Made by a program: the position numbers and the translations under genes
Shown here: piece after piece, positions 46,125 through 56,000 of the stretch
How the letters are laid out: each line of letters starts with the position of its first letter
Position numbering within the stretch: the stretch's first letter is position 1
Assembly (NCBI GenBank): GCA_004802705.1
Contig: SGPL01000064.1
Coordinates: 1 to 64,000 of the forward strand
Direction: 5' to 3'
Source: Bondarzewia mesenterica
Lineage: Eukaryota > Basidiomycota > Agaricomycetes > Russulales > Bondarzewiaceae
DNA length: 64,000 nucleotides
Notes under the pieces: generated by a model
Databases searched by the model: none
The model's input: only the letters and a program-made list of their open reading frames with translations
Told to the model about the DNA's origin: nothing

Positions 46125-46719
46125 TCATGCTTGCACATATCGTCGTACGAAAGCCACTCTTTCCTCCAGCCATCGACAGCTTTCGCCCAACTCCAGATAT
46201 CGAATATCGAGTTCTCCCAAGATGCGTTGAAACGCTCGTAAACATTTCCACCCATCCTCTAAACTGCGAACGCCATCATCCACCATCCAGTCAGGAATTG
46301 GGTGGAGAAGAACGAAAGTTGAATGCCGATAGGCGGGCAAGGCGGCTTGAAAGTCCGGCGAGGTAGTAAAAGTCCGCGGGTCGGAGTTGTTGAGCACCGC
46401 GTACACAATAGGATCCACCGCCGACCTGTCGCCCAGTACAATGCCTTGCCCGTCCATGATCGCCAGCGGCCGCACCGCGAGCTCCCTTATCGTGCTCAAG
46501 CTGCGCATCCATGATTGCTTTCTGCATCTCCGGCCTCGCTACGTCGTCCCGGGTGAATCCTTGCTGCCGCATCACCGTGCGTGCGACCTCGGTTATGCAG
46601 ACCGTACTGGAAAGTCCAAGGCGTGCTGCGAGGGCATTGCACAGAGTCGTTTTGCCTGTGGACGATGGACCGACGATGTATATCGCTGAGACCCTTTGAG
46701 CTGCTGCGGTGCTCATCAT
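46125..46719 (-). CDS. NadR-like P-loop ATPase (AAA_28 family)
   Basis: Single-exon gene of about 197 residues. The Walker A motif is IYIVGPSSTGKTTL near the N-terminus, followed by CITEVARTVMRQQGFTRDDV and PEMQKAIMDAQLEHD. The second half continues in another frame with LAVRPLAIMDGQGIVLGDRS, AVDPIVYAVLNNSDPRTF and a C-terminal helical part ending ERVAFVRRYVQA. Dropping one base in the CCC at 46484-46486 joins the two. The fold resembles the kinase domain of NadR and other small nucleotide or cofactor kinases; the substrate is unknown. It is divergent from the polymerase-helicase gene, with 221 nt between the start codons. Confidence 0.75.
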
Positions 46720-46940
46720 GTGCAGGTCAAAGCTTGACTTAGCGCCTGTCTATTTGTGTTGGCTGCTTTTTCAGCCTTCATTACACTGATCTAGGTCCAA
46801 AAAACTCGGAATGGCAAGAATCATTCTTCTATCCCCTATCGATCTTCTTGGATGCTCATGTCAGTAGCATACATATAGCCCGTCCCTTGCAGAACTGCTG
46901 CGCATCCTTGCCAGCATCATCCCACCTTTGAGCTTTCACT
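46720..46940. promoter_or_regulatory. Short divergent promoter, P-loop ATPase/RdRP-helicase
   Basis: 221 nt between two divergent start codons (46719 minus, 46941 plus). There is a pyrimidine-rich stretch near 46825-46850 but no clear TATA box. Short shared intergenic DNA suggests possible co-expression. Confidence 0.4.
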
Positions 46941-49900
46941 ATGGCGCAACGCTTCGTCCTACGAGAACCTGTTTCTCCTGAGGATACATCCTGGATTTTC
47001 ACTGGTATCCCTCCCAGGATAATGAATGTTTCCGCTCCNCCTGCGCCCGGGAAGCCAACAAGGGGCAAGCTCATCATATTNACCCCCGAAAAAATCACTT
47101 TGGAGCTNTCCTCGTTTCCAAGTAACCGCATCCTCTATAATGACGACTCGTCGGCATTCGTTCTCNCCTCATTCGAAAGACTGAGGTTCCCAGAGGCAAG
47201 GCCTTCCGTTGCAACGGACTACATGATCCGGCTGTTCAAAGCCGGGCTTTTTCTCAATGGAGTACAGTATAGGTTCTATGGACACAGCAACAGTCAGCTG
47301 GTAAGACAATTGTCATCCATTCCTGTGCATCTTCAGTTTTGACGAATGAATCANAGCGAGGTCGTGGTTGTTTCCTGCGAAAAGCGGACCGTGATGAAGA
47401 ATTGGATGACCGACTCTATGCAATGGGTGATCTTCAGAAAATTATGAATGTAGCGAAGCGTAGGCNATAATGGCCAATGCGNTGTNACAATAANCTGAAT
47501 AGCATCCCTTAGGTTCGAAACGTATAGGTCTCCTGTTTTCCGGAGCTGAACTTGACTATATTTTGGACCCTCGATATGTCGGAGACNTNGATGATATCAA
47601 GTCCGGAGATGAGAATTTTTCGGACGGTTGTGGTCTCATTTCCAGACGATTAAGGTGAGTTATGAGTCTCNGTGCTTCAAGTACGCTGGNGATGTCANNG
47701 AAACTATGCAGCATGCAGGTTGCGAGGGCCAAAGGTATCGTTTATCAAGGCAAGCCCTACACGCCATGTGTATTTCAGATCAGGCTCGTGGTAACACTCC
47801 TTTACGATCACGAGTGATGCTAACGGATCTTCTAGATATCGTGGATACAAGGTAACTNTCTTATCATGCTATGGCAATCCGCAGGTATCAATGCGCTACC
47901 AATGATACAGGGTGTNGTGATGTTNCATCCTCCTTTGGATAAAGCCANAAAGAATTTCATCGAGTTCCGGAAGAGCATGAAGAAGTTCAATGCGACGGTC
48001 GACCATATCTTCTCCGTGGTCAACTGTTCGGCGCCTTATNGCTTTGGCAGGCTCAACAACGAGATCGTTATCCTCCTATCCAGTCTCGGCATCACAAATG
48101 AAGTCTTGTTAAAGAAGCAACAAGAGTATTTCGAGTGGGTTGAGAAAGCATCGTCGGATGCCATAGCCGGATTTGAGTTTCTCTCTGGTATGGGGAAGCA
48201 GACGGTGGCNGAGCGTGTTCTCCTTGAGGGTATTGACTCACCGAGTGTAGCTAAGGAGATCAAGGCTCTCCAGAAGACCGAGATCGCGTCCTTTCATAAA
48301 GATGGAGACATCAGCAAGGAAAGGGTCCGTATGTTTGTGCGGAAGTCGCGACGTCTTTTTGGAGTTTGTGATCCATTTCGAGTTCTCCGCGAAGGTCAAG
48401 TCCACGTNCGCATTACGGCCTCCCGAGTAGGGGCGACAACAGTGAAGGGCCTTGANNTTATCGTCGTGCGAAATCCGTGTCTGCACCCTGGTATGTTGTT
48501 CGTTTAATGATACATCATATNTGGCTGATCCCGTTACGTGCAGGTGATATCCTCAAGCTTAGAGCAGTTGAACATCCACAACTTGATCATCTTGTTGANT
48601 GTGTTGTATTTCCCTCAGTTGGACGTCGAGCGGCTCCATCTATGAGTTCGGGCGGAGATCTTGATGGTTCGCTTTTACTNTTTTACTGGAGAATCTTCGT
48701 CTAAAGGAGATCTCTTAGGCGACGAATATTTCGTTTGTTGGGATCCCGATTTGGTGCCTTCAAAGGTGTCAGAAGTATGGCACTTTCCTCATCCCTCATA
48801 ATATGATANGCGTTGAATGCNNCGGTTCACAGTCTTATACTTATCCACCTAATAAAGAGTGGTCAAACCCGAGGGTAACTCGTGAAGACCTCGCNAGGCA
48901 TTTCGCTGCCTACAATAAGTGAGTCATATATAGTTTTCTGGAGATATTGCGTACATACACATCCTATTAGCTCCGGGATGGCAAGGGCTGCAAAGTATCA
49001 CAACTTATGGGCGCGTTACGCTGAGAACATTGCCTTGAGCAAAGAATGNCAAGAACTGAATGCGTTGTACTCTCAAGCCGTTGATGGTGCTCGCATCAAG
49101 ATCCCAGAGCGACTCNCAAAGACCCCTGAGCCAAAGGAGGATTTCGTCNTAACCGTTCTATTTTNTGCGGCCACCCAATTTAGCCAGCAGTTCGTTCAGA
49201 GGGTCGAAAATACTACNGTATCCCAGCTGGCACGCGAAGATGCTGAAGAACTCATCCTTCGTCTTCTTTCTGTCCAAGAGCCTGCCGTATCGGAATACAA
49301 GCTCATCAATCTGGCGCGCGCGATTGCTCGAAAGCATAACATCGACTTTCGACCATATGTCTCCCATATCAATTTNGGGGCGCTTCTTGCGCATGAGAAA
49401 TACGAACTCACGANTTTGATAGGTTCCACGCCAGCTAATGANCCATACATATGGAATAGCCTCCTGCGCTCTGACATAGTGACATCTTCCGAGTTGGCTG
49501 ACAGGAGCCTTGGGGGCCCATTGCGAGTGCAGCGGCTCTATTCGTCGAAAACAAATGGCTTGTACGCNTTCTTTGAATACCTAGAGCGGGCTTTAAGAGA
49601 GTATACAAGGAGGCTCCTCATCTTGAAGGTTGTGTAGTCGTTTCATTCGCACTTGGGTTAGCTCTGATCGATATTCCTTCTTCGAAGATTGATGGCCGTT
49701 TTGCAGTTGCAGTCTTTTTACGAGGAGATATACCGTGGGATGACGATGCTCCTGTGGACGGGCAGAATGTTNTTGTCGCGTCTTTCATGAAAGAATCGGC
49801 GGCCAGTGCACCGATGTACAAACCTTGCACCAGCGGCTTCCGCTTGCACTGTAGTTATGGGAACTTCCAACTGTTCAACCAGCAGCGCGCGAACACTTTC

Positions 49901-52900
49901 ATTTTCGTGACCCGGCCGCCTGTCAATTCGGGAGAAGAGGTCATAACGAGCATAGCTGTGCAGCAGATCTCGGCACGGGTGCGACAGGTAAATCATGGTG
50001 TCAACTGAACCATTTAAAAAGTTAATCCCACTCATTGATGGTTTACTCNTTCCTCAGCAAGTGGGACGAATCAATCGAACACCCGTTGTGTCGATTGAAA
50101 TCCATGTTGTTTCCAATCGTGATCGAATCGCGCATCAGCTATTCGATCTTCGTTTTGAACAGTGCGATTTTTCCATTCTCATNTATCTGGAGTTTATTGA
50201 GCTCAAAATCTCATAGCGTGGAGACCGAAGAATATATCAGGCGGCTCGCACATCAGAACACGACTTTTCAGCTAAACACACTGCAGGATGCCGATTGGGA
50301 ATCTCTGGCAGATGATCAACGGAAGGTCTTTCTCAGGCCTGAGGGAGAGGTAAAAGCATATCTTGCAGGACAACCTCTTGACGTCCTTGATAAATGCGCT
50401 GAATTTGCCTGGAAATATCATGCTGAACATCAATTATTCTGGATCTTTGATGCNATCCTGTCGATGGTTCCCCTTGNCCGCCATTATGTGGACAAATGGC
50501 TGGATCGGGAGCCTTCTCTCGTCTTCTCTCTTCTCAAGAAGTTTGTACCNTCGGAGGATGGCTTTCTAGGCGAGGAAGTTTTGTCCATGGGCGCTTTCAT
50601 CACGAAACAGGTCATACGTAGCGCTAACACTCTCGGCATCGCGTCCTTGGTAGCGCTGGAGAAAATCAAAGGCACGATTGCCTCGCTAGATATCGTCCAT
50701 TATCTCGAATTACTCGAGCTCGCTGCCATGTCCATTCGTGCGCCAGAACAGATCCAGGAGTCTCTTCTTGTCATGCANGAATGCAGAGAGCATTCACGGT
50801 CTGCTTCAGCATCTGCGGCATATGCTCATCGACATGCTCTTGCGATCGCGTGCGACCGTGCAGAGGAAGCCGGAGATGAATGTCCCTGTGATGACTTTGG
50901 GAGACCCAAAAAGCAGCGCACAGCTCCTGCACTNGTACCTCTCTTCCCGGTGGAGGACAAGCTGTCCGAAGTGATAGCCCACATCCGAGTTGACGCTCCT
51001 TCAGCTATACGAATCCACTCTCATGTCCGTCTTCGTGCTGCTTCAAAGCCCGAGAAGGGCGATATCGAGCCTATCATTCTTGATGGTGTCGTCCTCGAAT
51101 CGAATACCGGAGAGCTTAGGGTGTCATTATTACACACTCCACCACCAGAGGTTGCTCAGATGCAGTGGTATATGTACAACGCGGGCAGTGTCGGTAAGCT
51201 ACTTTCCCCCATTTTTTTGCGATAAATCAGTTGTCGATTTCCGGCCAGCTACGTTCAGAGCCATGATGGCGGCCATACTGCGACTTTCCAGAGAGGGCGC
51301 TGATTGCTGCCGATTCTATCGATTGATTGTTGCACCAGGGCATGATGATGAGGAACACGAGGCTAGATCAGAAGAGACCGTTGAGGCTGAGAGTAGTGTT
51401 CTCGAAGGGACCACGCCGAATACATTGACGGACGACTTAGAAAGCCATGGACTCAATTCTAGTCAAAGGGAAGCAGTCTTATCCAGCGACTTCGCTCAGT
51501 TGTCCCTGATTTGGGGCCCTCCTGGTATGTACATGGCGACGCAGGTTTGACTATCTAATCATACTCCACGCAGGCACGGGTAAAACTACGGTGGTAATTC
51601 AGATCTTGAGGCGTCTAGTTAAAGCATTGCCAGAAAGTTGGAAGATTTTAATGACCGCATCCACTCATAACGGCAAGTTGTTACAAGAGTTTGAGATTCT
51701 ACGCCCAACGTCTCAATCTAACGAATCTTAGCCGTCGACAATGTTCTCGAACGATTTATTAAGCTGAACGAGGATGAACAACTCGTACGACCTGAACAGA
51801 TCCTGCGCATAGCGACTGACAGCTTCAAAGTCAACTCTGCATTACGGAGTTATACAGTAGAAAGCCGTGTCGGGGGCGAAATCAACCGCGATTCGAAGAG
51901 GCGCGAGAAAGCAGAGAAGCTTGTCGGAGATGCACTCATTGTTTTCACGACTTGCGCCGGTGTGCTCTACTCTCATTCTCATTCGCTGTCTTGAAGTTGA
52001 CAATTGCCCTCTTCGCAGGGGCCGGACTTGGGATCCTACGTTCTGTCGATTTTGACATTGCTCTCATTGACGAAGCATCACAAGTAACTGAGCCAGTTGC
52101 TATCATACCCCTTGTCAAAGGCTGCAAGAAAGCCATTCTCGTAGGTGACCAGTGAGTTACATCCATTCCGTTCAATCAGAGGCTATTGATATCTTTCATT
52201 GTCATATCCTAGTGTGCAATTGAGGCCGATGGTGCGACCTCTCGGACGCGCCCTGCAATACGACATCTCGCTCTTTGAACGTCTGTATACCGCACCACCA
52301 ATGCCCGGAGTGGCAAGGACGATGCTGGATGTGAGTTGCTTTTCGTATCACATTGGCTCGCACCCCGATAAACTTAGACCCGAAGGTTCAATATCGCTTC
52401 CCTGAAGAGCTTGCCCATTTCCCTTCGGCGGAATTCTACGACGGAAAGCTCAAGACAGGAGTGCAGAATGCAGATGAATTGCTGCAAGGCCTTCTTCGAT
52501 CCAGATTCCCCTGGCCCCAGCGGGCGGCCAAGGTCAAGCCAGCCGTATTTGTACCTTGCATATTTGAAGAGGACTATGGTGGAAGGTCCAAGAGCAACGA
52601 AGGCCAGGCTCACCTCGTTCAACACATCGTCAAATTACTCACCACAAGCGGCGGCGACGCCGACGGAGAGGATCACCTATCGGATGCCCCGAGCATCGCC
52701 GTATTGTCCCCTTACACCAAGCAGACCCGACTTCTGAAGAACATGCTGCCTTCTTCCGCCCCGACCTTCACAATCGATTCGTTCCAGGGTCGCGAGAGCG
52801 ATATCATTATCTTCTCCACTGTGCGTTGCAACGCGAGCCAAGACGTTGGCTTCGTCGAGGATGCGCGCAGGCTGAACGTTGCATGGACGCGTGCGAGGCT

Positions 52901-53018
52901 TGCGTTGATTGTGGTGGGAGATCGAAGAACGATGACTGGTGTAGGATTGTGGAAAAGAGCAATCGAGGCGTGCACTGAGGTTCAGATAACCGGATGGGAG
53001 CCAGAGACCAAATTCTGA
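46941..53018 (+). CDS. RNA-dependent RNA polymerase fused to UPF1-like SF1 helicase
   Basis: Cellular RNAi-type RdRP followed in one coding path by an SF1B helicase. The RdRP part has LFKAGLFLNGVQYRFYGHSN, IKSGDENFSDGCGLIS, VARAKGIVYQGKPYTPCVFQ, FGRLNNEIVILLSSLGITNE, KSRRLFGVCDPFRVLREGQV, VRNPCLHPGD and the catalytic SSGGDLDG|DEYFVCWDPDL (split by the intron 48667-48718). A linker region (about 49640-51400) leads to LNSSQREAVLSS. Helicase motifs are GPPGTGKTTVV (I), LIDEASQVTEP (II), ILVGDxVQLRP (III), VQYRFPEELAHFPS (IV), IDSFQGRESDIIIFSTVR (V) and RLNVAWTRARLALIVVGD (VI). The stop is at 53018. The usual RdRP N-terminal extension is short (about 60 residues before the domain). Roughly 30 single Ns occur. 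Confidence 0.85.
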
Positions 53019-53561
53019 AGAGGTTTAGCACGCAGATCTCTACCTGTCAATTCGTCAACGTTTTCGTATCAATTTTATGCTGGTCTTCTGTAAGGATCTG
53101 AAGGTCCCGAAGGATGCTCAATTTCACCTGCGAAGCCTTGTCTCGGTTCTGTTCAGCATATATATATGAACGATCGGGACGAGACATAGCTAGGTAGACA
53201 CTCAGATGAAAAACGTTGTTTCCGCGTTGCATCGAAGAACGATTAAAAATATAACAACACTTATCCTTTACTGTAGTGAACCGAACTTCTTTCTAGAAGA
53301 CGACGTGTTCAGAGTCTCATTGTGATCGACTGCGTGCCCGACCTCCGAATGCTGGCAACCGCCTTCGGACAAAGCCTGAAGTGCTAACGGCACATACTCT
53401 TTCCGAGCGCCATGTGCAGGCATTGTAGTGTGTGGACATTCAGCGTGTCAAGTAGCACCAGGACTGCGCGACCATATAAGACCACTGAATTGCCATTCTC
53501 CTTGGTGCTCGCCGCTCGCCGCTCATCAAACCCACCAAGAATACAGCAGCCGTGAGCGAAG
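53019..53561. other. Intergenic region
   Basis: About 540 nt between the polymerase-helicase and the coiled-coil gene, including the terminator of the former and the promoter of the latter. No reading frame or element recognised. Confidence 0.4.
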
Positions 53562-54482
53562 ATGCAGCACATCAACAACACATTCACCGTTCCTGTCATG
53601 ACCAGTCCATTCTTGCCGCATGTTGATGACCATCATTACTACTGCGTCCATCCATCGCGGACGCGACAGCCAGCACGTGCACATGAGCGCCCATGGGCAC
53701 ACATGGCGACGACGTACACCTGGGTGGTCGAGCAGGAGCTCGCAGCAATCGCAGAGAAGACGGAGGAGACACGACGATGGGCATTCGAGCAGCGGATCCA
53801 CTTTGGACTTGGTCGCCTGCAGCCGGATCCACTCTCACGACAACGACATGACAGCCGCAGAAAGGGCGGAGAAAACATCCTGTGGGGATCCGATTTGGAG
53901 GCGGAGATGGCGAAGATGGCGGCACGGTCGGAAGAGGCGAGAAGACTTGCGGAAGAACAAGAGGAAAGAAATAGGGCATTGCAGGAAGAGTTTGAACGTA
54001 TGGAGGAGAGATGGATAGATAGGAAGAAGAGAATGCGGCAGTGGATGATGGGTGAGCGGAAGAAAGTTGAAGACCATCGACAGAGGATAGAGAGAGCAGA
54101 GGAGGACGCGAGGCAGCGTATGCAGATGGCGTGGGGTGCATACGAGAAACGGTGGACGGCCATCGTGAGTAGCAAGGAGAGACTCACATTCGATACGATC
54201 CCGTGGCCAATGGTGGAGATGCCAAGGCGGATGGAGGACATCTCAGCCGAGTCGGTGGAGAAATTCGTCCTATCATCTGCGCACTCGGAGGGTATATCCC
54301 AGAAGGATCGAATACGGAACGCGCTCAGACGATGGCATCCGGATAGATTCGGGCGGCTGATGAGCAGGGTGGAAGAACGAGACAGGAAGATTGTTGAACA
54401 AGGTGTTGGAGCAGTTGTGAGGTGTCTCAACGAGCTACTGGGGAAACAGGTTTCTTTGGCTAAAGGTGAGCTGCAGGATTGA
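53562..54482 (+). CDS. Intronless coiled-coil protein with NFKBIL1-like C-terminus
   Basis: Uninterrupted frame of 306 residues. The middle (about residues 55-215) is a charged, Glu/Arg-rich coiled coil (EMAKMAARSEEARRLAEEQE, EEFERMEERWIDRKKRMRQW). It is followed by LTFDTIPWPMVEMPRRMEDI and a C-terminal stretch KDRIRNALRRWHPDRFGRL, then VVRCLNELLGKQ. The RWHPDRF motif resembles the C-terminus of IkB-like protein NFKBIL1 and recalls the HPD of J-domains. The start may instead be at 53592 or 53703. Antisense to it lies a 284-codon open frame that I consider a shadow. Function unknown. Confidence 0.7.
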   Translation: MQHINNTFTVPVMTSPFLPHVDDHHYYCVHPSRTRQPARAHERPWAHMATTYTWVVEQELAAIAEKTEETRRWAFEQRIHFGLGRLQPDPLSRQRHDSRRKGGENILWGSDLEAEMAKMAARSEEARRLAEEQEERNRALQEEFERMEERWIDRKKRMRQWMMGERKKVEDHRQRIERAEEDARQRMQMAWGAYEKRWTAIVSSKERLTFDTIPWPMVEMPRRMEDISAESVEKFVLSSAHSEGISQKDRIRNALRRWHPDRFGRLMSRVEERDRKIVEQGVGAVVRCLNELLGKQVSLAKGELQD

Positions 54483-55005
54483 TTGATCCACAATTGTGTC
54501 GACCTGACCGTCTCAGCATAGATTACCTGAGGGCATGAGTAAGGACGCCTTACCTGTTCTGATATATAGTTCTGGCCGGACCAGAGCTTGATATGATTAT
54601 GGGCTGGGAGACGATACCTGACCGAGTCTCACAAAATAATAGCCTACCTCCACGTGTGGTACGATCTCGAAGACTCCCTAACTCATTGATTCAGGATACG
54701 GTGCGCTTGCACGGGAGCACTTTGCCTTTGCCATTCACAGATGGATAAATAGAAATTGATCAATCTCAGAACGAAACGAACGAGCAGAGTAAAAGTCAAC
54801 AGTAAGTTCGACTCACCATTTACTCACCATCTCCGCAGTGAGAACCAGCTGACAACGCCGTTCTCACAATCACATGAAGCTAAGATTACTAATTTCAGTT
54901 AGTCAGGCCGAAGGAGCCGATTGCCTTCGTCAGTGTATTTCTCCAGATTCTCCTTCCAAGCTTTCTAGCAGCGTTCTCCATCTTTCCTTCCTCCCTCTCC
55001 AGAAA
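54483..55005. other. Intergenic region upstream of MIA40
   Basis: No feature beyond a pyrimidine-rich leader (about 54940-55000) just before the MIA40 start. An upstream in-frame ATG at 54874 exists; the start at 55006 is preferred because it opens directly into a mitochondrial presequence. Confidence 0.4.
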
Positions 55006-55795
55006 ATGTTCAGAAATGTTGCTCGAATCTCCTTGAAAAGAAACCTGCATACTGCCTTCTCTCGTGCCCCATCCTCCAGCACGTCACGGTATCGGCTGGC
55101 CTGGGCAGTCGGGGGATCCGTTGCAGCTACAGCCTACTTGACATGGCACATGAATTCGGACAGCGCGGGGATTGCTTTGGACTCGTATCCTTCACGTACG
55201 TCCTAATCCTCCATCGCTCTTCGTTTCTGATCGCATATGTAGCAAAAAATTCCGCCAAAGCTGCGAATCCAGAGTCGGTCGACCAGCCTCCAGAACCCGC
55301 GTCTCTGGAGTCTCCTGCATCTGAACCAGAGGCGGCGTCAGCGCCAGAGGACTCAGTGCCAGAGACTGAGGATGAAGATGGTACTTCGCAGGGCGCGTTT
55401 GACCCCGTCACCGGCAAGATAAACTGGGACTGCCCGTGTCTGGGCGGAATGGCGTACGGACCCTGTGGCATGCAATTCCGCGAAGCCTTCTCCTGCTTTG
55501 TCTTTTCCGAGCAGGAACCCAAGGGAATCGACTGTGTGGAAAAGTTCAAGGCGATGCAGGACTGCTTTAGGGAACATCCGGAGACCTATGGAGAGGGTGC
55601 GCCATATCAGTTATTCTCTCATGACAAGGCAAACTGACGTGTCTCTGCGTTTATTCAGAAATCATGAATGATGATGAGGACGAAAATTTGGACACGTCCG
55701 CGTCTGCTCCTGTTGCTCCCGAAGGCGAGAGCTCTACTTCTTCCTTACCAGAGACGGCTGTATCAGATACTTCAGCAACACCAACAATTTCATAG
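55006..55795 (+). CDS. MIA40: Mia40/Tim40 intermembrane-space oxidoreductase
   Basis: Oxidative folding receptor of the mitochondrial intermembrane space that inserts disulfides into small Tims and CX9C proteins. The N-terminus [20 protein letters not shown] is a basic presequence, followed by a membrane anchor [17 protein letters not shown]. After an intron (55196-55242) comes an acidic linker, then the catalytic domain: [18 protein letters not shown] with the CPC redox motif, then [14 protein letters not shown] and [17 protein letters not shown], forming the twin CX9C pairs. A last exon gives an acidic tail ending TSATPTIS at 55795. Membrane-anchored layout matches fungal Mia40. Convergent with SKI3. 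Confidence 0.93.
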
Positions 55796-56000
55796 TCACT
55801 GTCTCTACCCAGGTATACATCCCATAGAATATCTACGCTCCCATTTATTGCATTAACTTTGCTCTCATTGCATTGCTATCAGCTGTCAGTCTCACCACTC
55901 ACTGCATACTAAAAATTACAGTACCTTACTACATACAGCACATCTGGTCTACGCGAGGCCATTGCAACTACGCATTACATGTTGTCTTTGATTTCGCCAT

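Noticed and set aside
46941..53018. Endogenised viral RdRP
   Set aside because: The DLDGD active site and surrounding motifs are those of the cellular two-barrel RNAi polymerases, not of RNA-virus right-hand polymerases, and the gene has many spliceosomal introns.
53639..54493. 284-codon minus-strand frame antisense to the coiled-coil gene
   Set aside because: Ser/Cys-rich mirror of a Glu/Arg-rich coding strand, a typical shadow frame.
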